Of a stretch of DNA of 42,537 nt, positions 42,461 to 42,537 are shown one piece after another. The position numbers were made by a program, and so were the translations under genes. The DNA is from an uncultured Desulfobacteraceae bacterium (lineage in GTDB: Bacteria; Desulfobacterota; Desulfobacteria; Desulfobacterales; Desulfatirhabdiaceae), in contig CAJBLH010000173.1 in assembly GCA_903953895.1 (NCBI GenBank), forward strand, positions 1 to 42,537. Direction: 5' to 3'. Under the pieces are notes generated by a model. That model made no database searches and was not told the DNA's origin. It was given only the letters and a program-made list of their open reading frames with translations. How positions within the stretch are numbered: the stretch's first letter is position 1; each line of letters opens with the position of its first letter.

Positions 42461-42537
42461 ATGATAAACGAAGATCAATTAAAAGACATATTGTCCGATC
42501 TGGAAGCCGATTATATCGAGCGTACAACGTCAACGAC
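42461..42537 (+). CDS. AlbA_2/Schlafen-type ATP-binding protein, 5' end only
   Basis: GGAGG lies five bases before the ATG at 42461. The 25 visible codons read MINEDQLKDILSDLEADYIE followed by RTTSTT, which resembles the start of proteins with an AlbA_2 (Schlafen-like, divergent AAA_4) domain. These typically begin with a short helix and an ExxxxERTxS motif. Such proteins are putative ATP-dependent regulators or helicase-like factors, frequent in defence islands. Only the N-terminus is visible, so the assignment is tentative. It follows the DUF499 remnant by 11 bases. Confidence 0.6.
   Translation, partial: MINEDQLKDILSDLEADYIERTTST

Noticed and set aside
1-42537. CRISPR array, rRNA or tRNA genes, complete insertion sequence
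   Set aside because: I saw no regularly spaced repeats, no tRNA-like cloverleaf in the gaps, and no transposase frame. A covariance-model scan would be needed to exclude small RNAs.

Overview
The window is about 42.5 kb of gene-dense bacterial chromosome with moderate GC content. The gene set fits an anaerobic member of the Desulfobacterota (a Desulfobacteraceae-like deltaproteobacterium). The pointers are several PAS/hybrid histidine kinases, a short-type alpha-glucan phosphorylase beside glycogen synthase, a class I Fe-S fumarase, and AAA-ATPase-like/PD-(D/E)XK and DUF499 genes. This placement is inference: no rRNA, tRNA or dsr marker lies in the window.

Layout. 1-1774 (minus): the 5' part of an AAA-ATPase-like/PD-(D/E)XK gene, overlapped by a frame-shifted scrap of what looks like a second copy, then a lone NorQ/CbbQ-type MoxR ATPase. 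1892-12245 (plus): a TraB/PrgY membrane protein, an alpha/beta hydrolase, an SPFH/band-7 membrane protein translationally coupled to a large AAA-AAA-Lon protease, a periplasmic-binding lipoprotein and a hybrid histidine kinase. 12258-13496 (minus): an amidohydrolase. 13667-15489 (plus): minC-minD-minE behind a good sigma-70 promoter. 15520-23705 (minus): a secreted protein of unknown function, a GcvT-GlyA fusion, cysC, a secreted M28 peptidase, a TrpD-like transferase and a zinc alcohol dehydrogenase-like protein.

23851-30706 (minus) holds two tight operons. One is znuA-znuC-znuB (zinc/manganese uptake). The other is tsaC - PAS kinase - sigma-54 response regulator - zinc-ribbon thioredoxin, with 1-4 base overlaps at every junction. 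31154-36920 (plus): glycogen phosphorylase, glycogen synthase and class I fumarase. 37384-38685 (plus): a REC-HisKA-HATPase signalling protein.

39000 to the end looks like an accessory, decaying region. It has a C-terminally altered PIN (VapC) toxin without an antitoxin, an open coding remnant without a start codon, a secreted metallophosphoesterase, a collapsed DUF499 (anti-phage associated) gene, and the first codons of an AlbA_2/Schlafen-type ATP-binding protein.

The strongest candidate for an undescribed system is the SPFH + double-AAA Lon protease pair (3857-8217). It resembles HflKC-FtsH or stomatin-protease partnerships in logic but uses a different protease architecture. The GcvT-GlyA fusion is the second. 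All assignments come from reading motifs; no database search was run.
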